Assembly (NCBI RefSeq): GCF_032362555.1
Contig: NC_083508.1
Span: 6,539,001 to 6,603,000 of the forward strand
DNA length: 64,000 nucleotides
Direction of reading: 5' to 3'
Origin: Amyelois transitella
Taxonomy: Eukaryota; Arthropoda; Insecta; Lepidoptera; Pyralidae
How positions within the stretch are numbered: position 1 is the stretch's first letter; each line of letters opens with the position of its first letter. Both the position numbers and the translations under genes were made by a program. Below are positions 14,392 to 25,785 of the stretch, one piece after another. Under the pieces are notes generated by a model. The model did not search any database. It was given only the letters and a program-made list of their open reading frames with translations, and had not been told where the DNA came from.

Positions 14392-14589
14392 CTTTTCTTC
14401 TCGGTTTGGATTAAAAAGTAAACTTCAACTGTCAAAGTCTTTTGTCAATTTAGTCACTGTCATTCCATTCATTTTGATTTTTAAAGTGCCATAAATTTTG
14501 ATTTCGTAATCGTAACCTGTTATAAAAAATAGTAAAATTGCAACTACAGAATAAAGTACAGGACACACTAGGGAATTTTCTACACAACG

Positions 14590-15018
14590 ATGGCAGCATT
14601 AATAAAACTACGACAGTTTCCTTTTATCCAAAGGTCTGTCTTGAATCATTACAACAGAATGTGCCGAACCATTTCTACGTCCAATAATAAAAATAATAGC
14701 GAGACAGTAAACCCTGCCTGTGAGCCTCAAAAGAATTGGGTGAGCTATGGATTTGATTATACGAGCCAGGAAGAAGATACAAATCACCATCATGCCTCTT
14801 TCTTCTTTTCGATTACTCTCTGCATTGTATTTGGTGGATTTGCTTGGGCTTATGCTCCTGATGTACACATGAGGGACTGGGCTCAACGTGAAGCCTTCTT
14901 GGAACTTCGACGTCGGGAAAGGGCAGGACAACCTCCCATTGATCCTAATTATATCCCTCCTAAATACATGAAACTACCATCTGAGTCGCAATTGGCGGAT
15001 GTGGAAATTATCATTTAA
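14590..15018 (+). CDS. NDUFB11: NADH dehydrogenase 1 beta subcomplex subunit 11 (NDUFB11/ESSS)
   Basis: This accessory subunit of mitochondrial complex I sits in the membrane arm. The 142-aa single-exon frame has a basic N-terminus (MAALIKLRQF, no acidic residues over the first 35 or so), fitting a mitochondrial presequence. A conserved NWVSYGFD motif follows at about 50. One transmembrane segment (FFFSITLCIVFGGFAWAYAP) lies at about 72-91, then the conserved MRDWAQREAFLELRRRE segment. Family length is about 150 aa. Poly(A) signal AATAAA is at 15163-15168. The ATG is the first in frame. The long inverted repeat ends about 200 bp upstream. Confidence 0.93.
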   Translation: MAALIKLRQFPFIQRSVLNHYNRMCRTISTSNNKNNSETVNPACEPQKNWVSYGFDYTSQEEDTNHHHASFFFSITLCIVFGGFAWAYAPDVHMRDWAQREAFLELRRRERAGQPPIDPNYIPPKYMKLPSESQLADVEIII

Positions 15019-15979
15019 TTTCAAATACATTTATAAAATGTAGGTAAAAGTTTTAATAGTAGTTATAATGTATATATTTTTCATTAAAAAAAATTTTTAC
15101 TTACTACACAAATTTTGGGTTATGCATACAAGTATAAATTTCCTGTTTTTTTTTGGTTCAACAATAAATGTTGTCAACACATTTTTTTTAAAGACATAGA
15201 TGCAATGACTTTTATTTACTATTATATTACCAAATGAGCGAAAAACTAAGATTTAGGGGATAGCTTAAGGGTCATCAACTCACTTATTAGTAAGAGTTAT
15301 GAAATCTAAATGCTGATGTACTTCTTGATGTTATGTTATTCAGTCATGATATGGTCAGTCAGAATAATTTTCAATAAAGTTTTGAGTTTTTACCAAATTT
15401 TCTTGTTTTATTTTAAACATAGCAAAAACTACCAGTAACAATAAAGCCCTGGACGCAATTGATACAGGCTTCAAGTAGATAAACTGTTCCACAAAGAACT
15501 AGGTCTGCACTTCTTTTCTAAAAGAAGGTTATGGATCAAAAACTCCCAATATGTATTTTTCATTTATCAGACAGGTTTCAAGCTTAGTTGATATTCTTAC
15601 TAGACTTCTGCCCTAGGCTTTACTTTCAAAAAGTAGCCTGTGCTACACTTGAAGATCGAATTATTGTGTCAAATGTCCTCAATATCAGTTCAGAAGTTTT
15701 TGTAGTTAAATGAAGGCTGCTCTCCAAGCTGTTCACAGAGACAAACACTCTTTATTCAGAACTGTAAGCAATTACTTTCTTATTAGGAAAACACTGTTCA
15801 TATTTTTGACATATGATATGCAAATATTTTTTTACAATTCTGATGATAATATTGTATGTGGAGGAATAATAAATATAAAACAAAAACGTTAAGTACATTC
15901 TTTATTTGTCAAATAAAACTTGGTTTCTAGAAAAGTTACAGATAAATAAATGCATTTTGGTATTTACATTTAAATAATA
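15019..15979. other. Intergenic, NDUFB11 to WD40 gene 3' end
   Basis: It contains the NDUFB11 3' UTR and AT-rich sequence with no gene. TTTATT at 15901-15906 is a plausible poly(A) signal for the WD40 gene on the minus strand. Confidence 0.5.
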
Positions 15980-18900
15980 TTACACAACTTTTACGCTGAC
16001 TATTCTTCCACCACTCAGCACTATGTATGCACTATCTGGAGTAATATGCAATGCATTGATGCATGCGCCTAAATTAAGTTCCCCGGCTGGTTCCAGGCGG
16101 TCTTCGGCCATCTTCCATCGCCGGACGCATCCGTCCCAACCGCCCGTCCAGGCGTAATCTCCACAAACTGATAAGCTGGTTATTATCATGTCGCTCACCT
16201 ATTTCAACAAAATAAATACCTGATTGAATCGTGATCGGAAGATCTTATGATATACTAGCTGTGCTCGCGACTTCGTCCTCGTGGAATAATTATTTTGAGC
16301 ATCATTGAAGCCCTAAAGGATGCATAATTTTCCCCGATTTTTTCACATTTTTCAATTCAGACCACTAGTTCCTGAGATAAGCTCGTTCAAACAAACACTC
16401 TTCAGCTTTATAATATTAGTAAAGACTAGCTGTTGCCCGCGACTTCGTCCGCGTAAATTTCGAATTTTTCCGCGTAAACTTATTTGCAGGCAAACTCATG
16501 CCTTGAGTTCATTCAAATGACGATAACTTTTTTTTTAGTAAACCGATTTTGATGAAACAAACTTTAAATGTTTTTCTGAGGTAAAACAAAGCAATTGGTG
16601 AAAGTTTTAAGGGAATCGGTTCAGTACTTTCGGAGATAAGCGTGATCACACATACAGACAGACAGACAAGAAATTAAAAAAAAATATGTTTGCTTTCTAT
16701 TATTCATTCTAAGTGTCCCTCTATCCATTTCAGTCAAAAATACTAAATGTACAGACAAAATATTTTCACTGTTTTATTATATGTATAGATAATACTATAC
16801 ATATGTCTTAAAATATAACTTACCTAAGTAATCAACAGGTCAACTGAGTAAACTTTGCTCTTTGCTAGAACCTATTAACCATACCTATTTAAAAAATCTG
16901 CGAAATCGATTGAAGTGAAATTTTAAAAAGAAACAATATAAATTTGTAGGAAACTATTTGTTAAAAAAAATAAGATGAACGGCGACCGATAAAAAATACC
17001 TACAACCAGTTTGAGAGTTTGCAAGCGTTTCCTTGTTGTTTTCTTTGGGTATGTAACTAGACTGTACCTTCACTTCATGCAGCATTTTGAAGGTGGTGTC
17101 CACAGAAGCATCGTGAAGTCGCAAGTTGTTCCCACCCCGAGCCATACACAGAAGCCGCTTGCCAGCCACTCTCAACGGCGCACGGCCTTCCATGGTGTGA
17201 CGAGTTACGAAACGGGATTTTGATTCATCTGAAATTGATTTCTACAGCATTACAGTATTGGCTAAAATATTTAGGCATCCATTTAAAAAAAAAGCCGCTT
17301 CGTGTAAAAAACTGCCCCCGTAGCATGGGGGCAACGCCGTTTCTCCTCTCAAGGTGGTCTCGTGGTCAGGTCAGGATACAACCGGGCGTTAAAAGCAGGG
17401 AGGAGAAGAAGAGTAAATAAGTAACTAACAGTACCTACTGATTTTCCGCCATGAAATTAAAATTTTAAAATATTACCAATATTTATTTTTAACAGGGAAC
17501 TGTTAGATATAGTTTTGAAAATTAGTACCTATCTCCTCATAATACCTACTTAGACAAAGATAGAGCTACGTAATAAACGTTGCATAAGGTGCATTTTAAA
17601 CCAATAATTTTTAGTTATTTACACTTAACTCAAATGTTTACTCTGGTAGGTAAGTAGGTAGGTACTCACCGGGTTTGATTTCTGTGACTGTGACATCAAG
17701 ATCTCGAACAGTAAACATAAAGGGTGGACTTAAATCTAAATCCTTTATTTCTTCCAGTACGTTATATCTTGCCTTCTCCACATTATTTTCATATACTAAT
17801 ACCTGTAAATAAGTAGTTACATACATACATAAAGAATAGATTTATTTTCAAAATTGGATACAAGGTATCACTTATTGACGTCACATACCATAAATCTAAG
17901 TAATTATATCTACTACCGCCTCCAAAAAGCATGTGTTTAAGAAGCGGCGGAACGATCTACACTGCAACATTTTGACCGAAATCTATTTACTAATATATAG
18001 ATATCTCTTAAATCTAAATCGTCACGTCTATATCCCATGAGGGGTAGACAGAAGAACAGCCTTGAAAAGACTGAAAGGCGTTCAGCTGTATAGTATTTAT
18101 CTGGGGGCACGGTAGTGCCCCCGCCAATACGAGCCAAGCGAAGCGCAAGGGCACTACCTACCTTTTCTCGAAGTGGTTCGTCGTATTTTTGAACCTTCAT
18201 AACTTTAGTTTGGGTTATACCAGATAAACAAAATTTTCGAGATATGATGTCAGTGATAGACTTAATAAACCTCTAAAGTTTCAATTGCATAGCTCTTATA
18301 CTTTAGATTTTATTGATATATAAAATACCCCGATTTCGTCACTCACTCACTGATGATCATCAAAATTCTTAAGGTACTTCCTGAAGTCCTAGAAAACTGA
18401 AATTTGGTATGTAAGCTATTATTAGAACCCAAACAACAAAAAAAATATAAAACTTGGAACTTTTACCCCCCAACCCCTTAAACTAGGGGGTGAAAGTTTG
18501 TTTGAGACTTCCGCAAGTTTTGGCGCTAGAGGTCTGAATGCGGCCTCGGAGAGGTAAATCTTTTGATAGCGTCGTATTAAAAGTGCTGCAGTGTGTACGT
18601 AAAAAATCCGAAAACCCCCCTCCCCTCCCAACTTTCCCACCCTCACCCCTGTATCTCAGAAATAACAGTACGTTGAAGAATTCTGTTTATTACGGAATCA
18701 TGTTGAGTTGAGGGGGCTAAAAAAAGTAGAATCTGAAATAGGGAAACTTAATTTTCTGTTTGAGATCTGAAAATTATACACAAGTACAGAGAACACAGAC
18801 TTTTCATCAAATGAAAACATTATTCAGTTTTTTTTAAATATCTCTTAAACCCTTGCATTACGGGATAAAAGTGTAAGTATTTGTCGCTCATTTTTTCTTT

Positions 18901-20479
18901 CTACCATAAGCAACCTACAAAAAGAAATGAAATCCCACAAAAACATTTCATGTTAAATGTTGCCAATACGAGTAGAGCCAAATTTCTAACCCCACATGCC
19001 AGCCCTATAAATAATCGATAAGCCCTAATTTTACACTCAAGTTACGGGGAAATACTACAGCCATAGCTCATACTGCATAGTTCGTAGCGCGTAAGCAGAG
19101 TTTTGCCACTATAATCTCGTAGGCGTGCAAACCGTGGACGTAACTGGCGAGTCGGCCGCACGGACTTTTGCTATTCGTCATAATGGGCTTGAGCTTAAAA
19201 ATCTATTCAATCTTTTGAACTCTTTCCGTGCGATTATAAATATTATATACAATATATAGTACGTGAATAATAAGAAGTTTGGATTAGTTTATCGATAACT
19301 AGGTAGATAGTAGTAGTTGATTCACTTGTTTTTATATGAAACTTTTTGTTGAGCTGGTATATAAGGATTTTAGGCGTCAGTGTCGCCACTAGACCAATCA
19401 ATCATGCTTCTTTTTAAATAACTTTAAGTATGTATATAGTTAAAGTAATATTATTTTAGCATAATCTAAAGTCTTAAGTAAATCACAGCAGAAAACTCTT
19501 TGGGTCTTACGAATTTTGCTGAATATGGCATACAGACAATTAATAATATTATTTAGGTACGCTAAGTATGAATTTTTACCAACTCTCACTGGAGCTAAGC
19601 TTCCAATCAAATCTAAAGCTATAGTGTAGGTATAAGAATAAGTATGAAGTAGATATTAAATTTGGAATACTCACGTTACCGCCTTCATCGCCAGCATATA
19701 TAGCTTTGCCATAAACCCGCAGAACGCCTACGTCGGGTCCTGCTGAAGGCAAGTCGGCGATCTTCTGCCCTTCTGTCGACCATACACGCACTCCTCCGTC
19801 ATTGGATGCAGACAACACATTCCCGTTGCCAGCAGCCAAAGCAAAGATCTGAACTGCATGGGCAGACCAAGACGCGCTCGGTACTAAAGTTGCATCAAAT
19901 GACTGTAGAGAAAAGTATGTTGGATTGTTTTTTTATTCTTAAGTAATAAAAAAATCTGCCATTTGGATCTTGAAAAAATTTCTTATAATCTATCTATCTA
20001 GGTACTTTAAGACACTTTTCCTAACAGCTGAAAGCTAAAGATTAGTATATGTAAACATTTTAATTCAGTAAACATGCAGTTTATTAACCAAAAGTTGTTC
20101 TCTCTTCTCTTTCTCATCGGCAATATAACTTATATTCTTTTACTATTTATTAATTTATTTCATGTAGTTGACTGGAAGAGATTGCATTAGGTATGCGATA
20201 AAGCCGCATTTTGTACATTATCTTAGCATAAGTTTAGTAAAAGTTATTTTGGTATAATTTATTTGCAATAAAGGGTTTTCTTACTATCCATTTCGATGCC
20301 ATTATTTTACAGGACTATGTTTTAGGTATAAATTCTGTAATTTGAACTGGTAGTTAAATCTATCGTTATACACATACCCTTATAGAACCATCCTCAGAAC
20401 CAACGAAAAATTTGTTATCCCAAGCGGCTACACATGGCTCTGAATCGATTTTAGTTTCAGCCTCAATTTTTAGTGACAT
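15980..20479 (-). CDS. WD40-repeat protein, 280 aa, unassigned
   Basis: I do not recognise the ortholog. Five coding exons in transcript order are 20378..20479, 19675..19902, 17670..17802, 17068..17228 and 15980..16198. They total 843 nt with all phases matching, and give 280 aa starting MSLKIEAETK. WD-like blades are visible: VAAWDNKFFVGSEDGSIR (about 17-34), GNGNVLSASNDGGVRVWS (about 59-76), AIYAGDEGGNVLVYE, ARGGNNLRLHD and DYAWTGGWDGCVRRWK. The last blade reads IVLSGGRIVSVKVV and may close the propeller. The length fits one WD40 propeller with nothing else, suggesting a scaffold or adaptor. There is no signal peptide or membrane segment. Introns 2 and 4 are loaded with repeats. Confidence 0.88.
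16255..16424 (-). mobile_element. Lep1-like Helitron, short copy
   Basis: On the minus strand the 5' end is TCTTTACTAATATTATAAAG and the 3' end is CTAG, after the GC-rich block. It lies directly against the next Helitron (16426), in WD40 gene intron 4. Confidence 0.7.
16426..16799 (-). mobile_element. Helitron, second family
   Basis: On the minus strand it starts TCTATACATATAATAAAACA and ends in CTAG. Internal landmarks are a (GTCT)n run and 'cggttcagtactttcggaga'. A related copy in the other orientation is at 41441-41777. It starts one base after the neighbouring Helitron ends. Confidence 0.7.
17836..18018 (-). repeat. Dispersed repeat family C
   Basis: Closely similar to 4035-4232: both share 'tttattttcaaaattggata' and 'atctcttaaatctaaatcgt'. 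It runs directly into a fragment of the ATGT-tailed element on the minus strand at about 18021-18092. It lies in the WD40 gene's intron 2. Confidence 0.6.
18230..18665. repeat. Repeat with C/G tracts (candidate transposon fragment)
   Basis: Contains 'actcactcactgatgatc', 'cttaaggtacttcctgaag' and several C- or G-runs around 18467-18490 and 18610-18640. I recall such blocks as repeated in moths, but no second copy is in this window. It is intronic and non-coding. Confidence 0.35.
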
Positions 20480-20772
20480 AATGTTTGTTTATAAAGAAAA
20501 ACAACAAAATAAAACGTGCTCACTGGAAGAAGTTTTAGTTGAAACTGATTTTACTAAGTGCAAACGCTCAAATCTTTGCGACCAAAATAAAACGGCTTCC
20601 ATGAGGCGTGTGTTGACCTTTATCCCACTGAAAATATTCTAGATGAATCTGGATCTTTTTGTTTTTGGAGTGCGGAACAGATATTTATAGACATAATGTT
20701 TAATTTCTAGTCTTCGGTAAAATCAGGTAATTACGCATTCGACACTGATAAAGTAGATACGTATGTAGTAAG

Positions 20773-20791
20773 TACGTACGTACGTACGTAC
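20773..20791. repeat. (GTAC)n self-complementary simple repeat
   Basis: About four to five units of GTAC. The unit is its own reverse complement, so the tract can form a cruciform. Confidence 0.8.
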
Positions 20792-22227
20792 CTACAAAAA
20801 AAGTCAAAAGGTCTAAATCTAAACTCAATAGAAAGTATAAGTAACTACTGGTTAATATTATAGACTGCATTTAAAACAGAAATAAGTATTAGTTAATTTA
20901 AATGACCATAGATTTATATAGATATAGCATATAGTTATAGTAGTTATAATATAGGTAAAATATATGTAAGCATTAAAAAACTGTGATATCTTTTCGAAGA
21001 ATAAAATTGCACATAAGAATGTCGATGAAGGTATATTATGAACCAAACCGTCTTATCCTAACATCTTTCCCAACTAAGTAATTGATAGAGCCAGAGGCTG
21101 TCGCTGAGCTTCGTTTTTCGAATCACAAACCATTTTTTACTACTTAGGTATAGCACAACAAAATTCAAATACTGCCATTTGAAACTTAATGAATAGCACA
21201 ACAATATTCAATGCTAGCAGAAACAATCCTGAAAGCAACAACAACAAACAAACCAGATCTACCTACTCTTGAATGTAGTTCTTTTAAAACAGAAAATCAA
21301 ATGACTGTAGATATTTTGATGCATCTAACACTTCAGTGTACTTATATTAATGTAAGTTTATGTATATTTCACTTATGTAAGTCCATTATAAATTAATTGA
21401 TATTATAACGCATCGTCAATGCTTTGTGCGCTGTGTCTTTGATTATTGATTTTCCTTTTTTTTTTGATTGACTGGAAGAAGTCCACCAGTTTACATATTC
21501 TTTTAAATTCAATAATGTTTTTCAATTTATTATTTTTTTAAGAGCAAACATAATATTAGCTTTGCTTATCGCGAGAGTCCAAAGTCTCCAGCCTCAACTT
21601 CAAAAAGCAAACATCCACCTCAATGAAATGTAGTGAAACACTTTGATCGATTGACATAAGCTCTTCTTAAATTACAGACATTTTACTGTATTATGCAACA
21701 ATCTCATCAAAAATTGCTTTCGATTCAAATACTTACTGTAAAATAAGTAGGTAAGTAGGTAATGAGTAGAATTGGAGAAGGTGAGTTTAAGTTATTACAC
21801 ATTTATGTAAGTACTTTAAAAGTGTTTGTATACGTTACCCATTTCAAACTTATATCGCTAAATTAGCATAGCATCATACAAACTTAATTGAAGATCAAAC
21901 TAGCTGTTGAGGTCATGCATAATATAGAATTAACTTGATTTATTGACAAGCGAAAGTCATAAAAACGGTGGTCAACGTGTATGTCCGTTTATAAATTCGA
22001 TAGGAGTTCTAACTACGCAACATTACGTTACATTACACTAAAATAGTTTCATAATCGCATAGGAAAGTACGTCCATAACATGAAACAATGAATAAACCTT
22101 TTGGTCCTCCGAGGTCACGTGACTATCATTCAAAACAAACTAACATACCGTTTACCGTACATCTTGATTGAAAAAACTTTTTATCCGTCACAAAGAATAT
22201 GCCTAAACTATACATATTTTACTTATA

Positions 22228-22462
22228 TATAGTCACCCTTGCGGGATAGGCAGAGTCAACAGTCTAGTCTGAAGACTGAAAGGCCACGTAAAGCTGTATG
22301 GCGTAATGATGGTATTGAGATTCAAAAAGTGAGAGGGTTGCTAGCCCATCGCCTACAAGAAGGATTCCAAGTTTATTATTAGCCTTTCTCTAAGTCGCCT
22401 TTTTCGACATCCATAGGAAGATATGGAATGTTCCAAGTGCCGAGATCCACACGACACAAGTA
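22228..22462 (-). mobile_element. ATGT-tailed SINE-like element
   Basis: Reversed copy, recognised by 'cacccttgcgggataggcag', 'gttgctagcccatcgccta' and 'gtcgcctttttcgacatcc'. The microsatellite tail is degraded. Confidence 0.75.
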
Positions 22463-22669
22463 TTTTTACAAAAATAAACCGAGAAAATCCTTAGTTTTAT
22501 TAACGTCCTTCATTGGTAGGTAAAACAATCGCCGTTTGTGGTCAGAGGCGTTAGTGCGAGTTTTACTCGATCAAACGCGTCGATGAAGTAAACGCCTTGT
22601 TTTCTTACAATGTGTTGTGAGTTCATATTGTTTTTTTTTATTATAATTACTTCAATTTCATATAAGTCA

Positions 22670-22930
22670 ATTAATCAGAACAATGTATTCTCTCACTAAC
22701 AAATAACATTTCTATTCTAAGTTTGGATAGTTGTTAAGTTGACGATGTTGAAGAAAATGCTGCAGTGCAGTTTGTTACCGTTATACGCTTTGGAAGCGGC
22801 AGTAAACTTAGTTTTCAGTAATTTATTTGACGTCAACCACTGTTGTGGAACCAAAACATTATGACAATTATTAATTAATACGAGTATGAAGTGTCCCACT
22901 GATGAATAAAATTTTTGAATTTGAATTATG
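22670..22930 (+). repeat. Dispersed repeat family C
   Basis: Plus-strand copy with 'gaagaaaatgctgcagtgca', 'gctttggaagcgg' and 'gtaatttatttgacgtcaac'. It ends near 'gatgaataaaatttttgaat'. The same order recurs at 48027-48180. Confidence 0.6.
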
Positions 22931-23657
22931 AATTTGAATACGTAAAGGAATTTCCGCCAAATAAACTCAGATCTGTTCAAACGGAAATAAACAGACACCG
23001 GGCTTGGTAGGTACTTCATATTGCTATAGGTATAGGTGCATTCACAGCTAGCTTCATTTGCGAAAGTGAAAATACTGAATGTGTATGATAGTGTAGTAAA
23101 ACTATGGAGTACTTGTGTGATAATAACACCGTGAGACTGTTCATACTTATAGGAATTGTTGACGAGTCTATTTGTTGATATAAGTAGCGTTGCATAAAAC
23201 TGACAGCTCGTGTTTTATGTAACCTTTACTTTGAGTATTATCTACTATTCTACTGCGCCCCGGGGCTTAGTTCTAAACTATTTTGAAAAGATATAATAAA
23301 ACTAATATTAAAGTAGAATGCTCAGTTTTTGATTTTCTAAAAACTTTCAGTTTGACCCTCGTAGATACGTAAATACTTTTACTGTTATATAATTACGAGT
23401 TTTCGATAAGGTGTTTTGATGCAAAAAGAAAATCAGCCATCGTATTTATTTCTATTTTAATTATTTATGTCTTTTATATGGACATCAAAAAAACAACAAT
23501 AAATTCACAAAATAAGTAGATGCGGAAACCCTGCGAAAACTTATAACATTTTTAACATAAAAATTTTAAGTTATTCAATGTTACGTGTATGTTGTGGAAG
23601 AAGTGAAGGATCTTCAAATGATTGTCAAATAAACTCGTCAATAGTTGCCATAAAGCT

Positions 23658-23872
23658 GTGTGGTTCCCGGCACGAATTGAAATAAAACCGTTTAAAAAGA
23701 ATAGGACCACTCCATCACTTTCTCATGGATGTCGTAAAAGATGACTAAAGGATATGCTTATAAACTTAGGATTCTACTGAGGCTAGCAACCTACAAGTTG
23801 CTAGCTTGTCAAGATTGTAACTCTGTCTACCCCGCGAATGATAAAGACGTGACTATATGTATGTATGTATAT
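23658..23872 (+). mobile_element. ATGT-tailed SINE-like element, near full length
   Basis: Runs from 'gtgtggttcccggcac' through 'atggatgtcgtaaaag' to 'ccccgcgaatgataaagacg' and an ATGT tail. A 6-nt ttgcca occurs on both sides but is too short to be sure of as a target duplication. Confidence 0.75.
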
Positions 23873-24704
23873 TTGCCACAATCATGAACGATTTAAACCG
23901 CATATAAATTCATGCATATAATTTTCTTTCATTGACACTAGTGTAAGTATGATGTAGTTCTATGATGAAACTACCAATTGATAATAATTTTTAGCGCTAG
24001 TTCCATTTACAAGTATCACAAAATAATGAATCTACTGTCAATTTAAGCCTATACACCGAGATATTGGCACTTCTGTACTAAAGATAATGAAAGTTGAAGA
24101 AATGTCTAAGTAAAAGGAATGTCATTACGCATTCATTACCCATGTACGATTATGTATGTAGCTACACACCCAGTAATAAATATTACGACACCTATGCATT
24201 GATATGATGTTGCCGATTACACATACCATTGCTCTAAGCTCTTGATCGGTTGAACTGCCACTTGAAGACGAGAGCACATGCAAGTAACGAAAATTACTTC
24301 AATGGAGAGCATTTATATAACAAATTTTTTGTTATTTGAAAACTTGAATTGCATAATACCCTCAAATCATTTTGCAACAAAAATTTTTGACATCAGCATG
24401 TTTTCCTTTTTAGCGCTCACTAATCAGGAGTTCTTGGACACTGATTAACACCTTTCAATGATAAACATATACATAATACTTATTTCTCAGTCAGAATGCG
24501 GTAAACCATTGATTAATTCTCACTTGCTAAAATGCTTTAACTGCTTTTATGATAACAGGTTACAGAAATTAGTATTGTTATAGTTTTTGCTTTTTTTAAT
24601 TAACTGTTAGTTATAAATAAGACCTTTCTGGATATTTAAAAATAGTAAATAATTAAAAATGCCTTTGCTGTTCATGATGATGATTCTCAGAAATATACCT
24701 TCAT

Positions 24705-25045
24705 GCATAAATCATGCCTCTTTTCCGGAGAGGTAGGCAGAGACTTCATCATTTCACTTGCCACGATCCCTGCATTAGTACTTCTTTCGCTTCATCGACA
24801 TTCATAACTCTCTTCATGCAAGCTCGTCGTTTCGGGTACTCTTGACCTATTGGTCAGATTACCTTTCAGTATCTTTATAAAAAGATTTACCTTTTAATAG
24901 CGTCACAGTAGGCAGAAACTGCATATATCCCTGCATATATACATACTTACTTCTTTCCCATTTATCTATATTCATTACTTTTCATTCGCGATCGTCGGTT
25001 AAGAGATTATTGACCTGACCTTTCGCTCCATTCGGACGCCTTTAA
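24705..25045. repeat. Two tandem copies of dispersed repeat family D
   Basis: A unit with 'gaggtaggcagagacttcat', 'ttcgcttcatcgacattca' and 'gggtactcttgacctattgg' is followed by a more diverged second unit (about 24895-25045). A third copy is at 48181-48310 and a related block at 44140-44430. It is probably a 3' part of a retrotransposon. Confidence 0.45.
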
Positions 25046-25785
25046 CATATTATATATAGTCTGAGGAAAGCCCGTTAGGTAGTATAGTATAGTAGTATAA
25101 TATGCGCTATTTTTCTTATTTGTCTGTATGCAATACAATCATACAGCTCCTACTTTTTATACACGTGATCTTTTCACGATAAATGAAACAATTGAGTATA
25201 ATTATAAAATATTTAATAGTATAAAATAATATATTTACAAACAATGACATCAATTTGATGCAAACAAAACATGGGATACAGCACAGTTCAGCACAATGCC
25301 AGCCAGCATCCGCGCCCTTCCGCCCTCTCGAACTTCCTAAACTTAGCCAAATGGACTGATTGCGTATCACAGCATCAACTTCATAAAAATGTAATGTGTA
25401 GTTTTGAGCCACCATAAGAATTCACGAAAGCCAATTCTACATACGCCTCTCTCTTTAATTTACCTTTTCGTTAACGAACCTATGACATACCTACTGTCCA
25501 TTCGTTACTCGATCTTTGGTTAATATATGATACTCAAAACAAAATTTCATATATAGTGAAAGTCATTTACGTAATGCGTAGATTGGTTCGATACAAACGA
25601 TTATAATTGATGTCGAATAAGTGTGAAAATAACCAACATCCGTCCGTATCTCCGCTGCATATGTCTACGGTTGCACACTACGCGAATATAAGTTATCTAC
25701 ACAACACATTCGTAGCGGCTGGTTCGCTTTTAGTAAATATTTGAGAGGGGAGGGTCCAGCAGGTGAAATCCAGGGTCTGGTGATG

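Larger units (their letters stand above)
20480..25785. other. Long intergenic region, WD40 to Tweedle
   Basis: No gene is supported in these 5.3 kb. It holds a (GTAC)n run (20773-20791) and copies of three dispersed families (listed separately). The rest is unremarkable AT-rich sequence. Confidence 0.5.
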
